Assembly: GCA_023249375.1 (NCBI GenBank)
Contig: JAHFCT010000001.1
Coordinates: 150,112 to 214,111, forward strand
From: Gemmatimonadota bacterium
GTDB lineage: Bacteria; Gemmatimonadota; Gemmatimonadetes; Gemmatimonadales; Gemmatimonadaceae
Reading direction: 5' to 3'
DNA: 64,000 nucleotides
The position numbers were made by a program, and so were the translations under genes. The first letter of the stretch is position 1. Every line of letters begins with the position of its first letter. The notes under the pieces are model-generated. The model was given only the letters and a program-made list of their open reading frames with translations. It was not told the DNA's origin and searched no databases. This document shows positions 10,352 through 18,966 of this stretch, piece after piece.

Positions 10352-11364
10352 TCGCCGGGGTCCACACCCTCGCCGGCTGGCACCGGAGCGCCGCCGCCAA
10401 TGGCCACCATGCGCTCGATGGCCAGGCGTGCACGCCCGGCGATGTCGTCGGGCACCGTGATGCGATGCTGCAGGTGCAACAGCGCATCGCGCACCTTGGG
10501 CAGCGTCGTGACCTTCATGTAGGCGCACGAGGCGCGCTCGTTAGCCGCGAAGAACTGCTTGCCGGGATACGACCGCCGCAGGCGATGCAGGATCCCGACC
10601 TCCGTCGCGACGATGAATGACTCGGCGCCGCTCTCGCCCGGCCGCTTCATCATCCCCTCGGTGGAGAGGATGTGTACGCCGCGCGGATCGACGTCACCCG
10701 CCGAGACCGCTTCGACAACGCTCGTGGCGCAGCCGCATTCGGGATGAATGAGAAACTCGGCCTGCGGATGCAGTGCGCGCTGCAGGCGGATGTTCTCCGG
10801 ATCGATGCCGGCGTGCACGTGGCACTCGCCCATCCAGACGTGGATGTTGGCACGGCCGGTGACACGGCGAACGTGCGCGCCAAGAAACATGTCGGGGAGA
10901 AAGAGGATCTCGCGATCGGCGGGAATCGCGTTCACCACCTCAACGGCGTTGCCGGACGTGCAACAGTAGTCGGTCTCGGCTTTCACTTCGGCCGAGGTGT
11001 TCACGTACGAGACCACCACCGCGCCCGGATGCTCGGCCTTCCACGCGCGCAGCTGCGCGGCATCGATGGTCGAGGCGAGCGAGCAGCCCGCCGCGAGGTC
11101 CGGCAGGAGCACGACCTTGGACGGCGAGAGAATGGCCGCGGTTTCGGCCATGAAGTGCACGCCGCAGAAGACGATGACGTCGGCATCGGTGCGCGCCGCC
11201 TCGCGCGAAAGCCCCAGGGAGTCGCCGACGTAGTCGGCGAGATCCTGTATTTCCGGACGCTCGTAGTTGTGCGCCAGGATGACGGCACGGCGCTGGCGGG
11301 CGAGCGATCGGATCTCTTCAAGGAGCGCGGCTGTCGCCACCGCATCGGGCTGGTCAATCGACAT
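10348..11364 (-). CDS. nadA: Quinolinate synthase
   Basis: NadA (338 residues) condenses iminoaspartate with dihydroxyacetone phosphate to quinolinate and carries a [4Fe-4S] cluster. Three cysteines at the family-typical positions are visible: Cys94 (AAGCSLAST), Cys210 ([13 protein letters not shown]) and Cys280 ([13 protein letters not shown]). Other signature segments are [21 protein letters not shown] (in part), [15 protein letters not shown] and [10 protein letters not shown] start at the ATG at 11364 (MSIDQ). A GC hairpin (11384-11389 with 11400-11405) lies in the short leader just upstream. The gene diverges from the copD-like gene by 79 bp and is coupled to nadC by an ATGA overlap. Confidence 0.96.
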   Translation of the reverse strand: MSIDQPDAVATAALLEEIRSLARQRRAVILAHNYERPEIQDLADYVGDSLGLSREAARTDADVIVFCGVHFMAETAAILSPSKVVLLPDLAAGCSLASTIDAAQLRAWKAEHPGAVVVSYVNTSAEVKAETDYCCTSGNAVEVVNAIPADREILFLPDMFLGAHVRRVTGRANIHVWMGECHVHAGIDPENIRLQRALHPQAEFLIHPECGCATSVVEAVSAGDVDPRGVHILSTEGMMKRPGESGAESFIVATEVGILHRLRRSYPGKQFFAANERASCAYMKVTTLPKVRDALLHLQHRITVPDDIAGRARLAIERMVAIGGGAPVPAGEGVDPGE

Positions 11365-11443
11365 GCGCGAAAAATAGCGGTAGCCCCGCGCCGTTGCGAG
11401 CGGGGTGCTGGCGCCAAGCGCGCACACCCGCGATCATCAAGCC

Positions 11444-12439
11444 GTGCAGATTCTCCTCGCGCTCGGCGGCGAACTGGTCGCCATGCTGTACGTGACGTCG
11501 ATCGTCATGCTGGTCGGTGCGACCGCCTTTCACTTTCTCGTGTGGCGGAAGGCGTCGCTGCCCATAGGGCCGGTGCGCACCGCCACCGACGAACTGATGC
11601 ACGCCCACGTCGCGCGTTGCGGCGTCTGGAGTTCGGTGGCGCTGTTGCTGCTGGTACTCCCGCGCGCGGCGGGCGTGTCGACGCTGCTCGACGCCCACTA
11701 CACGCTCGCGGTGCGCCTCGGCGTGCTTCTCCGTTCGGAATGGGGCATCGGTTTTGCCGGGGTCGTTCTGGCCGGCCTGCTCTCGCTGGCTGGATTTCTG
11801 CTGGTGCGGCGGCGCCACGCGCTCGGATGGCCGCTGGTGCTGGTCGCGGTGCCGCTGCTGGCGGTGGGCTCCGGACTGCAGGGCCATCCGAATGACGCGT
11901 TTTCCAGCCTGACGGCGGCACCGATCTTCGACGGCATCCACGCCGTGGGCGTGGGTGGCTGGCTCGGGTCGTTCTTCGTGCTGGTGCTGGCGGAGCGCCG
12001 CGTCGCGCCCCACACGGCCTCGCCGTGGACTGATCCGCTCGGGGCGATGATTGAGAGCTACTTTCGCGCCTCCGGCCTGCTTGCCTCGGTGGTGCTGCTC
12101 ACCGGGCTTTTCAGTTCGGCCACGCACCTGACCGGCTTTGACGACATCCAGGGCACGCAGTATGGGCGGATCCTGGTGGGCAAGGTGGGCATCGTGGTGA
12201 TCCTGATGGCGTTCAACGAGTATCACCGGCGCCATGCGGAGCGTCAGGCGCGCACGGATGAGCGTCCGCATCTGGTGCATTCACTGCGCTTTCAGGCCGG
12301 ACTCATCGCGCTGGTGCTGGCGCTCACCGTTTTGCTCGTGGATGCGCAGCCACCGGGAGCCAACGAAGTGCGCGCGGAGGTGTTCCGGGGTGCGCCGCGC
12401 GGTTCCATCGAGGCCAACGACGTCGAGATGGAGCACTAG
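11444..12439 (+). CDS. CopD-family integral membrane protein (first copy)
   Basis: A 331-residue inner-membrane protein with about eight hydrophobic helices, resembling the copper resistance D (CopD/PcoD) domain. Typical segments are FDGIHAVGVGGWLGSFFVLVL (in part) and, near the end, TQYGRILVGKVGIVVILMAF followed by NEYHRRH. CopD proteins are implicated in copper uptake into the cytoplasm, often with CopC; no CopC is encoded next to it. The GTG at 11444 gives a start immediately before the first helix. It lies between nadA and nadB on the opposite strand, and a second, related copy occurs at 14107. The function is inferred from family only. Confidence 0.75.
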   Translation: MQILLALGGELVAMLYVTSIVMLVGATAFHFLVWRKASLPIGPVRTATDELMHAHVARCGVWSSVALLLLVLPRAAGVSTLLDAHYTLAVRLGVLLRSEWGIGFAGVVLAGLLSLAGFLLVRRRHALGWPLVLVAVPLLAVGSGLQGHPNDAFSSLTAAPIFDGIHAVGVGGWLGSFFVLVLAERRVAPHTASPWTDPLGAMIESYFRASGLLASVVLLTGLFSSATHLTGFDDIQGTQYGRILVGKVGIVVILMAFNEYHRRHAERQARTDERPHLVHSLRFQAGLIALVLALTVLLVDAQPPGANEVRAEVFRGAPRGSIEANDVEMEH

Positions 12440-12443
12440 GGTA

Positions 12444-12462
12444 CCGGCGCACCCACCGCCGG
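12444..12462. terminator. Short hairpin between the convergent copD-like and nadB genes
   Basis: CCGGCG (12444-12449) pairs with CGCCGG (12457-12462) across a 7-base loop in the 27-bp gap between two convergent stop codons. There is no T-tract, so this is a possible weak terminator only. Confidence 0.4.
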
Positions 12463-12466
12463 CAGG

Positions 12467-13978
12467 CTAGAGCTCGATGTGCCGTCCGTGCCACTTGTGC
12501 TTGGGGCGGGGGAAATCGCGCCGGTAGTGTCCACCGCGTGACTCGCGGCGCATGAGGGCGGCCATCGCAATCAGGTGCGCGGTCTCGATCATGTTGGCTT
12601 CCTCGGTAGCGCCATCGGGAAGGCGGGAGACGAGCGCATCGAGCCGCTCCACACACGTGCGCAGCCCCTTCGCCGACCGGTCGATGCCGGCGCACTCCCA
12701 CATCAGCATGCGCACGGCGTCGGCCGCCACCTGCGCCGCGCCGCGGTCGCGCAGCACCGGCACGCGCCATTCAGTCTTGCGCGGCAGCCGCGGCAGGTGC
12801 GGCAGCGTCCCGATGTCGCGCGAGACGCGTTCGGCAAAGACGAGGCCTTCGAGCAGCGAGTTCGACGCCAGGCGGTTGGCACCGTGGACGCCGGTGCACG
12901 AGACCTCGCCGCACGCGTAGAGCCGGTCGAGCGAGGAGCGTCCCGCAAGATCCGTCACGACACCGCCCATCATGTAGTGTGCGGCCGGCGTCACCGGAAT
13001 TCGATCGCGCCGCGGATCGATGCCGCGCGCCATGCAGAGTGCAAAGATGCCGGGAAAGCGTTTGGTGAACGTGCGCTTGATGGTGCGGGCATCGAGAAAG
13101 ACGAGACGTCCCGCTTGTTGTTCACGGAAGATCGCCCGCGCCACGACGTCGCGCGGCGCCAGTTCCGCCAAGCGGTGGTGCTTGAGCATGAATCGCACGC
13201 CGGCGTCATTCAGCAGCGTCGCGCCCTCGCCGCGCACCGCCTCGGAGATGAGCTGCAGCGGATTCTCCGGCGTGTCGAGCGCGGTTGGATGAAACTGCAC
13301 GAACTCCATGTCGGACAGCTTCACGCCCGCGCGGTGCGCGATCGCATAGCCGTCGCCGGTGGCGACGACGGGATTCGTCGTATAGCGGAACAGCTGCCCG
13401 CAGCCGCCGGCCGCCAGCACCGTCGCGTCGGCGATGATCTCCACCGCACCGCCCATCACGCTCGCCCGCACGCCGCAGCAGCGCCCGGCGTGGACGATGA
13501 GGTCGAGCACGCGCGCGCTTTCAAGCACGTGGATGTTGGGCGTCTCGTTCACGCGCTGAATGAGCGTACGCGCCACCTCGGCTCCCGTCTGGTCGCCGTG
13601 CGCGTGAACGATGCGATGACGCGAGTGCGCCGCCTCCTTGCCCAGTGAAAGACGGCCACGCAGGTCGGTGTCGAAGCGCGCGCCCGCCTTGGCCAGGTCC
13701 TTCACGCGGGCCGGCCCCTCGGACGTGAGCACTTCCACCGCGGCGGCGTCGCAGAGCGCGGCGCCCGCCGCCAGCGTGTCCTTGCGATGCAGATCAGGCG
13801 AATCGCCCGCGCCGAGTGCCGCGGCAATACCGCCCTGCGCATAGGCGGTCGCCGAGTCGAAGAGCGTGCGCTTGGTCAGCACATAGACCTCGCCGTGCGC
13901 CGACGCGCGCCACGCCGTATGGAGGCCGGCCACGCCAGAGCCGATGACGAGGAAGCGAGTTCGAATGCGCTGGGACAT
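12467..13978 (-). CDS. nadB: L-aspartate oxidase
   Basis: NadB (503 residues) oxidises L-aspartate to iminoaspartate, the first step of de novo NAD synthesis, using FAD. The N-terminal dinucleotide-binding motif is VIGSGVAGLHTAWRA, followed by the TAYAQGGIAAALG segment that contacts FAD. HPTAL, RGEGA, the AHYMMGGVVTD stretch and CGEVSCTGVHGANRLASNSL are conserved in the succinate dehydrogenase/fumarate reductase flavoprotein superfamily. The C-terminal helical region ends in RRESRGGHYRRDFP, the usual NadB ending. The ATG at 13978 (MSQRIRTRF) gives the standard N-terminus. nadB is not directly joined to nadAC, because a copD-like gene on the other strand lies between. Confidence 0.95.
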   Translation of the reverse strand: MSQRIRTRFLVIGSGVAGLHTAWRASAHGEVYVLTKRTLFDSATAYAQGGIAAALGAGDSPDLHRKDTLAAGAALCDAAAVEVLTSEGPARVKDLAKAGARFDTDLRGRLSLGKEAAHSRHRIVHAHGDQTGAEVARTLIQRVNETPNIHVLESARVLDLIVHAGRCCGVRASVMGGAVEIIADATVLAAGGCGQLFRYTTNPVVATGDGYAIAHRAGVKLSDMEFVQFHPTALDTPENPLQLISEAVRGEGATLLNDAGVRFMLKHHRLAELAPRDVVARAIFREQQAGRLVFLDARTIKRTFTKRFPGIFALCMARGIDPRRDRIPVTPAAHYMMGGVVTDLAGRSSLDRLYACGEVSCTGVHGANRLASNSLLEGLVFAERVSRDIGTLPHLPRLPRKTEWRVPVLRDRGAAQVAADAVRMLMWECAGIDRSAKGLRTCVERLDALVSRLPDGATEEANMIETAHLIAMAALMRRESRGGHYRRDFPRPKHKWHGRHIEL

Positions 13979-14106
13979 GCCTAATGCTCGCATCTTGCTG
14001 GCCGCGCGTGAAGCCCGCGGGCCGGAGCGGTTGGCAGGCGGACGCGCGAGCGCGACATTTAGCGGATGCTCGTGACTCGCGTCCCCCACGCCCGTCCCGC
14101 ACGGCC

Positions 14107-15006
14107 ATGATTGAGTCCGCGGGCGGTGTGCTGGCCATCGTGCTCCGGTTCGTCGCCCTGACCGCGACGACGGGGACGCTGGGCGCGTGGGCCGTCAGCC
14201 GGCTCGTGGCGACGCGTTTCGACGCCGAGGGAAACACCGCGCCGCGGCTGGCGATGCGGACGCTCGCGCGGCACGCGGCGCTGTGGTGCCTCGCCATGCT
14301 GGCGCTCTCGGCGTTCGCGCGACTGAGTCTTCCCGTGGCGTCAGTGCCAGACGCGGTGAGCGGCGCGGTGGGCGGCGCGGCGGGTCTCGCGGCGATCGGA
14401 ACGCCGTGGGGCAAGGCGCTGCTGGCACAGGGAATCGTCGCGGCCGTGACATTCGCCGTGCTGCTGCGCAGCGCGCCGGTGCGCGCCTGGCCGCTGGCGG
14501 GTGAGTGCGGCGTGGCACTGCTCGCGTTCATTCCGCCGTTTCTCGCGCACGCCGGGTCGGCGAGCGAGCTGCGCGCGGCGGCGGTGTTTGTGGATCTGCT
14601 GCACGGCGCCGCGGCGGGCGGGTGGGTCGGCGCACTCGCCATCGTGACGATTGCGGCGGCGCGTGCTGACGCACCGGCGCGCGCCATCGCGATTCTCGGC
14701 GCGTTTCATCCGGTGGCCGTGATTGCGGCTCCCACCGTCTTCGTGACCGGGCTGATCACGGCGTGGCTGCGGATGGGCGTGCCGGTGGGCATCGCGTCGC
14801 CCACGTACAGTGGACTCTTTGTCGCCAAGTTGCTTCTGGTGGGTATCACCGGCTTCATTGGTGCCGGGCATTCGAAACTCGCGACGCGCAAAGTGCCCGT
14901 GGCGGCGCTCGGCGCCGTGCGCCGAACGCTCGCGGCGGAGTGCGCGTTTGCGCTGCTGGTGCTCGTCATTACCGCGGTGCTGGTCGGCACCGCACCCATT
15001 GGCTGA
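14107..15006 (+). CDS. CopD-family integral membrane protein (second copy)
   Basis: A 299-residue inner-membrane protein with about eight hydrophobic helices. Its layout matches the CopD family and the first copy at 11444: a LLHGAAAGGWVGALAIV helix (compare GIHAVGVGGWLG in the first copy) and a late YSGLFVAKLLLVGITGFIGA helix followed by a basic turn. I start at the ATG at 14107 (MIESAGG), because the upstream open frame crosses into the nadB start region. It is followed 12 bp later by the MFS transporter gene and is probably cotranscribed. A role in copper or other small-cation handling is a family-level guess. Confidence 0.65.
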   Translation: MIESAGGVLAIVLRFVALTATTGTLGAWAVSRLVATRFDAEGNTAPRLAMRTLARHAALWCLAMLALSAFARLSLPVASVPDAVSGAVGGAAGLAAIGTPWGKALLAQGIVAAVTFAVLLRSAPVRAWPLAGECGVALLAFIPPFLAHAGSASELRAAAVFVDLLHGAAAGGWVGALAIVTIAAARADAPARAIAILGAFHPVAVIAAPTVFVTGLITAWLRMGVPVGIASPTYSGLFVAKLLLVGITGFIGAGHSKLATRKVPVAALGAVRRTLAAECAFALLVLVITAVLVGTAPIG

Positions 15007-15018
15007 CCAGGACTTTCA

Positions 15019-16287
15019 GTGACGGCACCGCACGACGAACGACACGCGAAGGGCAAGCTGGTGGTACTCATGGTCACCGCCTTTATGGACATGGTGGGGA
15101 TCCTGATGGTGAATCCGCTCATGCCCTTTTACGCCAAGGATATGCACGAGACTGGCGTCATGGCGCGCGTGCTCAGCTCCATCGGCATGGGCGGTGAGGG
15201 CGCGGTGGTGTCCCTGCTCGTGGCCACGTTCGCCATCGTGCAACTCGTCAGTGCGCCGCAGTGGGGGCGCGTCTCCGACCGCTTTGGCCGGCGGCCCGCG
15301 ATGATGATCGGGCTTGGCGGATCCGCGCTCGCGTATCTCGTCTTCGCCTACGCGCCGACGCTCGACTGGCTGTTTCTGAGCCGCATCGTGCAGGGCGCGG
15401 GTGGCGGGACGGTGGGAGTGATTCAGGCGTACGTTGCGGATTCCACCAAGCCGGAGGACCGCGCCAAGGCGCTCGGCTGGCTGTCCGCCGCCACGAACGC
15501 GGGCGTGGCGCTCGGTCCGGTGATCGGCGGCGGTGCGATGCACTTCCTCGGCAAGAGCGGGCCGGGTCTCGCGGCGGCGCTGATGTCGTGCATCACGATG
15601 CTCTTCGCCTTCCATTATCTCACCGAATCGCACGACGCCGTGGCGGCGAAGGCGGCAGGCAAGACGGTACGTAAATCGAGCGAGGCCGTGCGCCGCGTGA
15701 TTTCGCACGGCGCCGAGCCCTCGTCACGGCTGATTTGGATTTATGCCATCACGATGGGTTCGTTTCAGGCGATGACCACGACGCTCGCGCTGTTCCTGTC
15801 GTGGCGGTTTGGCGTGACGGCGACAACCATCGGGTTCTTCTTCACGTACATCGGCATCATCTCGGTGATCACGCGCGCGCTGATCCTGGGGAAGATGGTG
15901 GACCGGTTTGGCGAGGCGCGATTGTCACGACTGGGCATGGTGCTGCTCGCGTGCGGACTCGGCGGCATGACGCTGGCGTGGAACGTTCCGACGTTGGCGA
16001 TTGCCGTGGCGCTGGTGCCACTCGGTACGGCCTTCACATTCCCGTGCGTCACCGGCCTGCTGAGCCGCGTCGTGGCGTCGCACGAGCGCGGACTCTACAT
16101 GGGCGTGCAGCAGACGTTTGGAGGCATCGCGCGCGTGGGCGGGCCGCTCTACTTCGGCTGGGCGTACGACCACTTGGGCCACCGCGTGCCGTTCTTGACG
16201 GCGGCGGTGGTGGTGCTGCTTACCATCGGGCTTGGACTCGACATGGAGTCGTACGGAAAGACAGAGGAGACAGCGGCTGCTTCGTAG
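15019..16287 (+). CDS. Major facilitator superfamily transporter (TetA-like)
   Basis: A 422-residue MFS transporter with 12 predicted helices. The loop 2-3 signature is APQWGRVSDRFGRRPAMMIG, and the motif C-like GPVIGGGAM occurs in helix 5, which is typical of drug:H+ antiporters of the 12-TM DHA1 group such as TetA. The central loop (about residues 205-235) is basic, as expected for the cytoplasmic linker. The start is the GTG at 15019, 12 bp after the copD-like stop, with only a weak AGGAC ribosome site. The substrate is not predictable. Confidence 0.85.
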   Translation: MTAPHDERHAKGKLVVLMVTAFMDMVGILMVNPLMPFYAKDMHETGVMARVLSSIGMGGEGAVVSLLVATFAIVQLVSAPQWGRVSDRFGRRPAMMIGLGGSALAYLVFAYAPTLDWLFLSRIVQGAGGGTVGVIQAYVADSTKPEDRAKALGWLSAATNAGVALGPVIGGGAMHFLGKSGPGLAAALMSCITMLFAFHYLTESHDAVAAKAAGKTVRKSSEAVRRVISHGAEPSSRLIWIYAITMGSFQAMTTTLALFLSWRFGVTATTIGFFFTYIGIISVITRALILGKMVDRFGEARLSRLGMVLLACGLGGMTLAWNVPTLAIAVALVPLGTAFTFPCVTGLLSRVVASHERGLYMGVQQTFGGIARVGGPLYFGWAYDHLGHRVPFLTAAVVVLLTIGLGLDMESYGKTEETAAAS

Positions 16288-16321
16288 TGCAACTGCGACG
16301 GTTCACCACGAAGCAGTTCGC

Positions 16322-16939
16322 CTACGCTGTCACACGCGGCTCCGCGTCGAGCACCGCGCGGGCGATGTCCACCATGCGCTTCGACCGGTCCTGTGACGAT
16401 CGCTGCAGGATGCGATACGCTTCGGGCTCGGAGCAGCCGGTGCGGCGCATCAGGATGCCCTTGGCGCGCTCGATGATCTTGCGGTCCTCGAGCATCTGCT
16501 TGAGGTCGGCTGCTTCCTGTCGTGCCTGGCGCAGCGCGCCGGCGCGGGCGACGGCGAGCCGAATGGTGGAATCGAGAATGCGCGGCGGCACCGGCTTTGG
16601 CAGGAAGGCAACCGCGCCCGATGCGTCCGCTTCAGCGTCCGTCAGCTGGATGGTGTCGTCGCCGCTGATGAGGACGATGGCGGTGCCGGGCAGCGCACGC
16701 GAGATGGCCTGCGCCGCCTCGATGCCGTTGGCCCCTGGCAGCAGCACATCCATCAGGATGGCGTCGGGGTGCAGTTCCATCGCGCGCGCTTGCGCCGAGG
16801 CGGCATCCTCGACGGCTCCGACGACCGCGTGCCCGAGCGTGGTCAGCAGCTCACTCAGCGACTCGCGGGCGGCTAGCTCGTCGTCAACGACGAGCACGCG
16901 CGCGCCAGGGGAGGACACAGGATTCACAGTACCAATCAT
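16322..16939 (-). CDS. Response regulator with ANTAR RNA-binding output domain
   Basis: A 205-residue regulator. The receiver domain (about residues 13-130) has the acidic pair Asp19-Asp20, the phospho-acceptor Asp64 (ILMDVLLPG) and Lys115 (FLPKP). After a coiled-coil linker, the ANTAR domain (about 143-198) shows the hallmark KIIERAKGILMRRTGCSEPE and AYRILQRSSQDRSKRMVDIA. ANTAR domains bind paired RNA hairpins and prevent termination when the receiver is phosphorylated (as in AmiR, NasR, EutV). The histidine kinase gene ends 18 bp upstream and is the probable partner. No target hairpin pair is evident within this operon. Last gene of the run, convergent with the MFS gene. Confidence 0.93.
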   Translation of the reverse strand: MIGTVNPVSSPGARVLVVDDELAARESLSELLTTLGHAVVGAVEDAASAQARAMELHPDAILMDVLLPGANGIEAAQAISRALPGTAIVLISGDDTIQLTDAEADASGAVAFLPKPVPPRILDSTIRLAVARAGALRQARQEAADLKQMLEDRKIIERAKGILMRRTGCSEPEAYRILQRSSQDRSKRMVDIARAVLDAEPRVTA

Positions 16940-16957
16940 GGATGACTCAACCTTTGC

Positions 16958-17692
16958 TCAAGCGTCCCGTGTCAACAGCGGCAGCGACAGCACCACCACA
17001 GTACCGCGGGACACACCAGGCCCAATCGTGAGATCACCTCCGTGGCGACGCGCGATGGCGTACGCCGCGGAGAGACCGAGCCCGGCGTCGGGCTCCTCTT
17101 TTGATGAAATGAACGGGTCGAACGCGGTTTCCGCCATCCCATCGGAAGGACCATTTCCCTCGTCACGCACCTCGACCACAGCGCGGACGCCGTCGGAGCG
17201 CGTGCATACCTGAATGGTCCCTGAATGCGGGCTCGCCTCCAGGGCGTTCAGCACGAGTTCAAAGACGGCGGCGCGCAAATCGGCGCCCTCTCCCGCAACG
17301 GGAACAGGCGCTGGTACGTCGCACACGATCTGCGTCGTCGTGTCCTGCGCCGCCGCCAGCGGCGCGCACAACGCCGCCGCCTCGCGCACCACCGCCGACA
17401 GATCAATCACGGCGTCGTCCGCAAATCGCGCCGCGTCCTGACGCACGAAATCCCGCAGCCGGTCCATGACGCGCGTGCGCACGTGCGCCAGCTCGGCGAG
17501 CCGGCGGGCGAGGTCCCTGACTTTTTCGGGGTCGTCAGCGACGTGTTCGAGCACAAACGCCAGGTTGGAGATGGTGCCGAGCTGGTTGCGCATATCGTGC
17601 AGCATCCCGGCGGCCACGCGGCCACCCGCCGCAAGCCGCTGCTCACGCGGCGTGAGGCCATCGAACAGCGGTCCGAGCGCGCGCCGCGTCAC
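16958..17692 (-). CDS. Soluble sensor histidine kinase
   Basis: A 244-residue histidine kinase without membrane segments. The phospho-acceptor His32 lies in MLHDMRNQLGTISN, an unusual H-box with HDMRNQ in place of the common HELRNPL. The ATP-binding domain has the N-box ELVLNALEAS, the G1-type DEGNG, an FDPFISSKEEPDAGLGLS F/G2 region and GTVVVLSLPL at the end. Only about 20 residues precede the H-box, so input must come from a partner protein or a small N-terminal stretch. The GTG at 17692 overlaps the stop of the NADH dehydrogenase gene as GTGA. Being in an operon with a respiratory dehydrogenase and an ANTAR regulator suggests redox- or energy-linked signalling (inference). Confidence 0.88.
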   Translation of the reverse strand: MTRRALGPLFDGLTPREQRLAAGGRVAAGMLHDMRNQLGTISNLAFVLEHVADDPEKVRDLARRLAELAHVRTRVMDRLRDFVRQDAARFADDAVIDLSAVVREAAALCAPLAAAQDTTTQIVCDVPAPVPVAGEGADLRAAVFELVLNALEASPHSGTIQVCTRSDGVRAVVEVRDEGNGPSDGMAETAFDPFISSKEEPDAGLGLSAAYAIARRHGGDLTIGPGVSRGTVVVLSLPLLTRDA

Positions 17693-18966
17693 GCCGGACC
17701 TCCCGGTGCGCGCGCCGTCTCCCGCGGTGTGAGCAGACGCACGCCGCGCTGAAACGTGCAGTAGGCGTACGCCCACTGCAGCAGCACGCTGAGCCGATTC
17801 CGGAAGCCCACGAGATACATGATGTGCACGAAAAGCCAGAAGAACCATGCCACGCGCCCCGTCATCGCGACGCGCTGGCCGAAGACGGCCACGGCCTTGT
17901 TGCGGCCAATCGTCGCCATCTCCCCCTTGTTGCGATAGCGAAATGCCTGTGTTGGCTCGCCGTGCAGCCGGTGCAGCGCGTTGCGGCCGGCCAGCCGCCC
18001 CATCTGCATCGCCGCCGGCGCCACGCCCGGCACCCAAGTTCCGGCGTCCCACTTGATGGCGGCGAGGTCACCGGCCACGAAGATCTCGGGATGCGCCGCG
18101 ACCGACAGGTCGTCGGCCACGAGCACTCGGCCGACGCGATCCAGCTGCCCGCCGAGTGACCGGCCGAGTGCGGACGCGGCGTTGCCGGCCGCCCAGTACA
18201 CCGTGCGCGCCGCCAGATGTTCGCCGCCCGCCGTGACGCCGTCCGCTGTCATGTCGCTCACGACAGTCCCCGTGCGCACCTCGACGCCCAGCCGTTCGAG
18301 ATCACGGCACGCCGTGGCGCTCACGCGTTCCGGAAATGCCGGCAGCAGTCTTGGACCGCCTTCAATGAGCACCACGCGCGCCGCACCGGCGTCGTACCGG
18401 CGAAAGTCGGGCCGCAGGGCGGCGCGCGCGAACTCCGGCAGGGTGCCCGCCAGCTCGACGCCAGTGGGACCGCCGCCCACGATGACAAACGTCAGGAGCG
18501 CACGGCGCTCGTCGTCGTCGGTGGACCACTCGGCGCGCTCGAACGCGAGGAGCATGCGCTGCCGCATTTCGAGCGCATCGTTGATGGTCTTGAGGCCCGG
18601 GGCCAGCGGCTCCCACTCGGGGCGCCCGAAATAGGCATGGCGGGATCCCGTCGCCACAATCAGCGCGTCGTACGCGATGACACCGTGCCCGGCGACGTCG
18701 ATCGTCCGCGCACTCGTGTTGACCGCGGTGACGTCGCCGAGGAGCACCGACACATTGCGCTGCGAGCGGAGAATCCACCGAATGGGCGCCGCAATGTCGC
18801 TCGGAGCGAGCGAGGTGTTCGCCACCTGATAGAGCAGGGGCTGAAAGACATGGTGGTTGGTGCGATCCACCAGCGTGACCTCCACCGCCGCGTTCCTGAG
18901 GGCGCGCGCCGCATGCAAGCCGGCAAATCCGCCGCCGACAATCACGACGCGCGGCGGTGCGATCAC
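17689..18966 (-). CDS. NAD(P)/FAD-dependent oxidoreductase, type II NADH:quinone dehydrogenase
   Basis: A 425-residue NDH-2-type flavoprotein that passes electrons from NADH to quinone at the membrane without pumping protons. The FAD site is VVIVGGGFAGLHAARAL near the N-terminus and the NAD site is FVIVGGGPTGVELAGTLPE in the middle. FQPLLYQVA and the late IFVAGDLAAIK plus GVAPAAMQMG segments are family typical. The last 60 residues carry a hydrophobic/amphipathic stretch (VAWFFWLFVHIMYLVGFRN) for membrane attachment. The start is a GTG at 18966 overlapping the symporter stop as GTGA. It is coupled to the histidine kinase on its 3' side. Confidence 0.92.
   Translation of the reverse strand: MIAPPRVVIVGGGFAGLHAARALRNAAVEVTLVDRTNHHVFQPLLYQVANTSLAPSDIAAPIRWILRSQRNVSVLLGDVTAVNTSARTIDVAGHGVIAYDALIVATGSRHAYFGRPEWEPLAPGLKTINDALEMRQRMLLAFERAEWSTDDDERRALLTFVIVGGGPTGVELAGTLPEFARAALRPDFRRYDAGAARVVLIEGGPRLLPAFPERVSATACRDLERLGVEVRTGTVVSDMTADGVTAGGEHLAARTVYWAAGNAASALGRSLGGQLDRVGRVLVADDLSVAAHPEIFVAGDLAAIKWDAGTWVPGVAPAAMQMGRLAGRNALHRLHGEPTQAFRYRNKGEMATIGRNKAVAVFGQRVAMTGRVAWFFWLFVHIMYLVGFRNRLSVLLQWAYAYCTFQRGVRLLTPRETARAPGGPA

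Noticed and set aside
16288-16321. AACTGC...GCAGTT as a terminator after the MFS gene
   Set aside because: Six-bp stem with a 16-base loop and no T-run; too weak to list.
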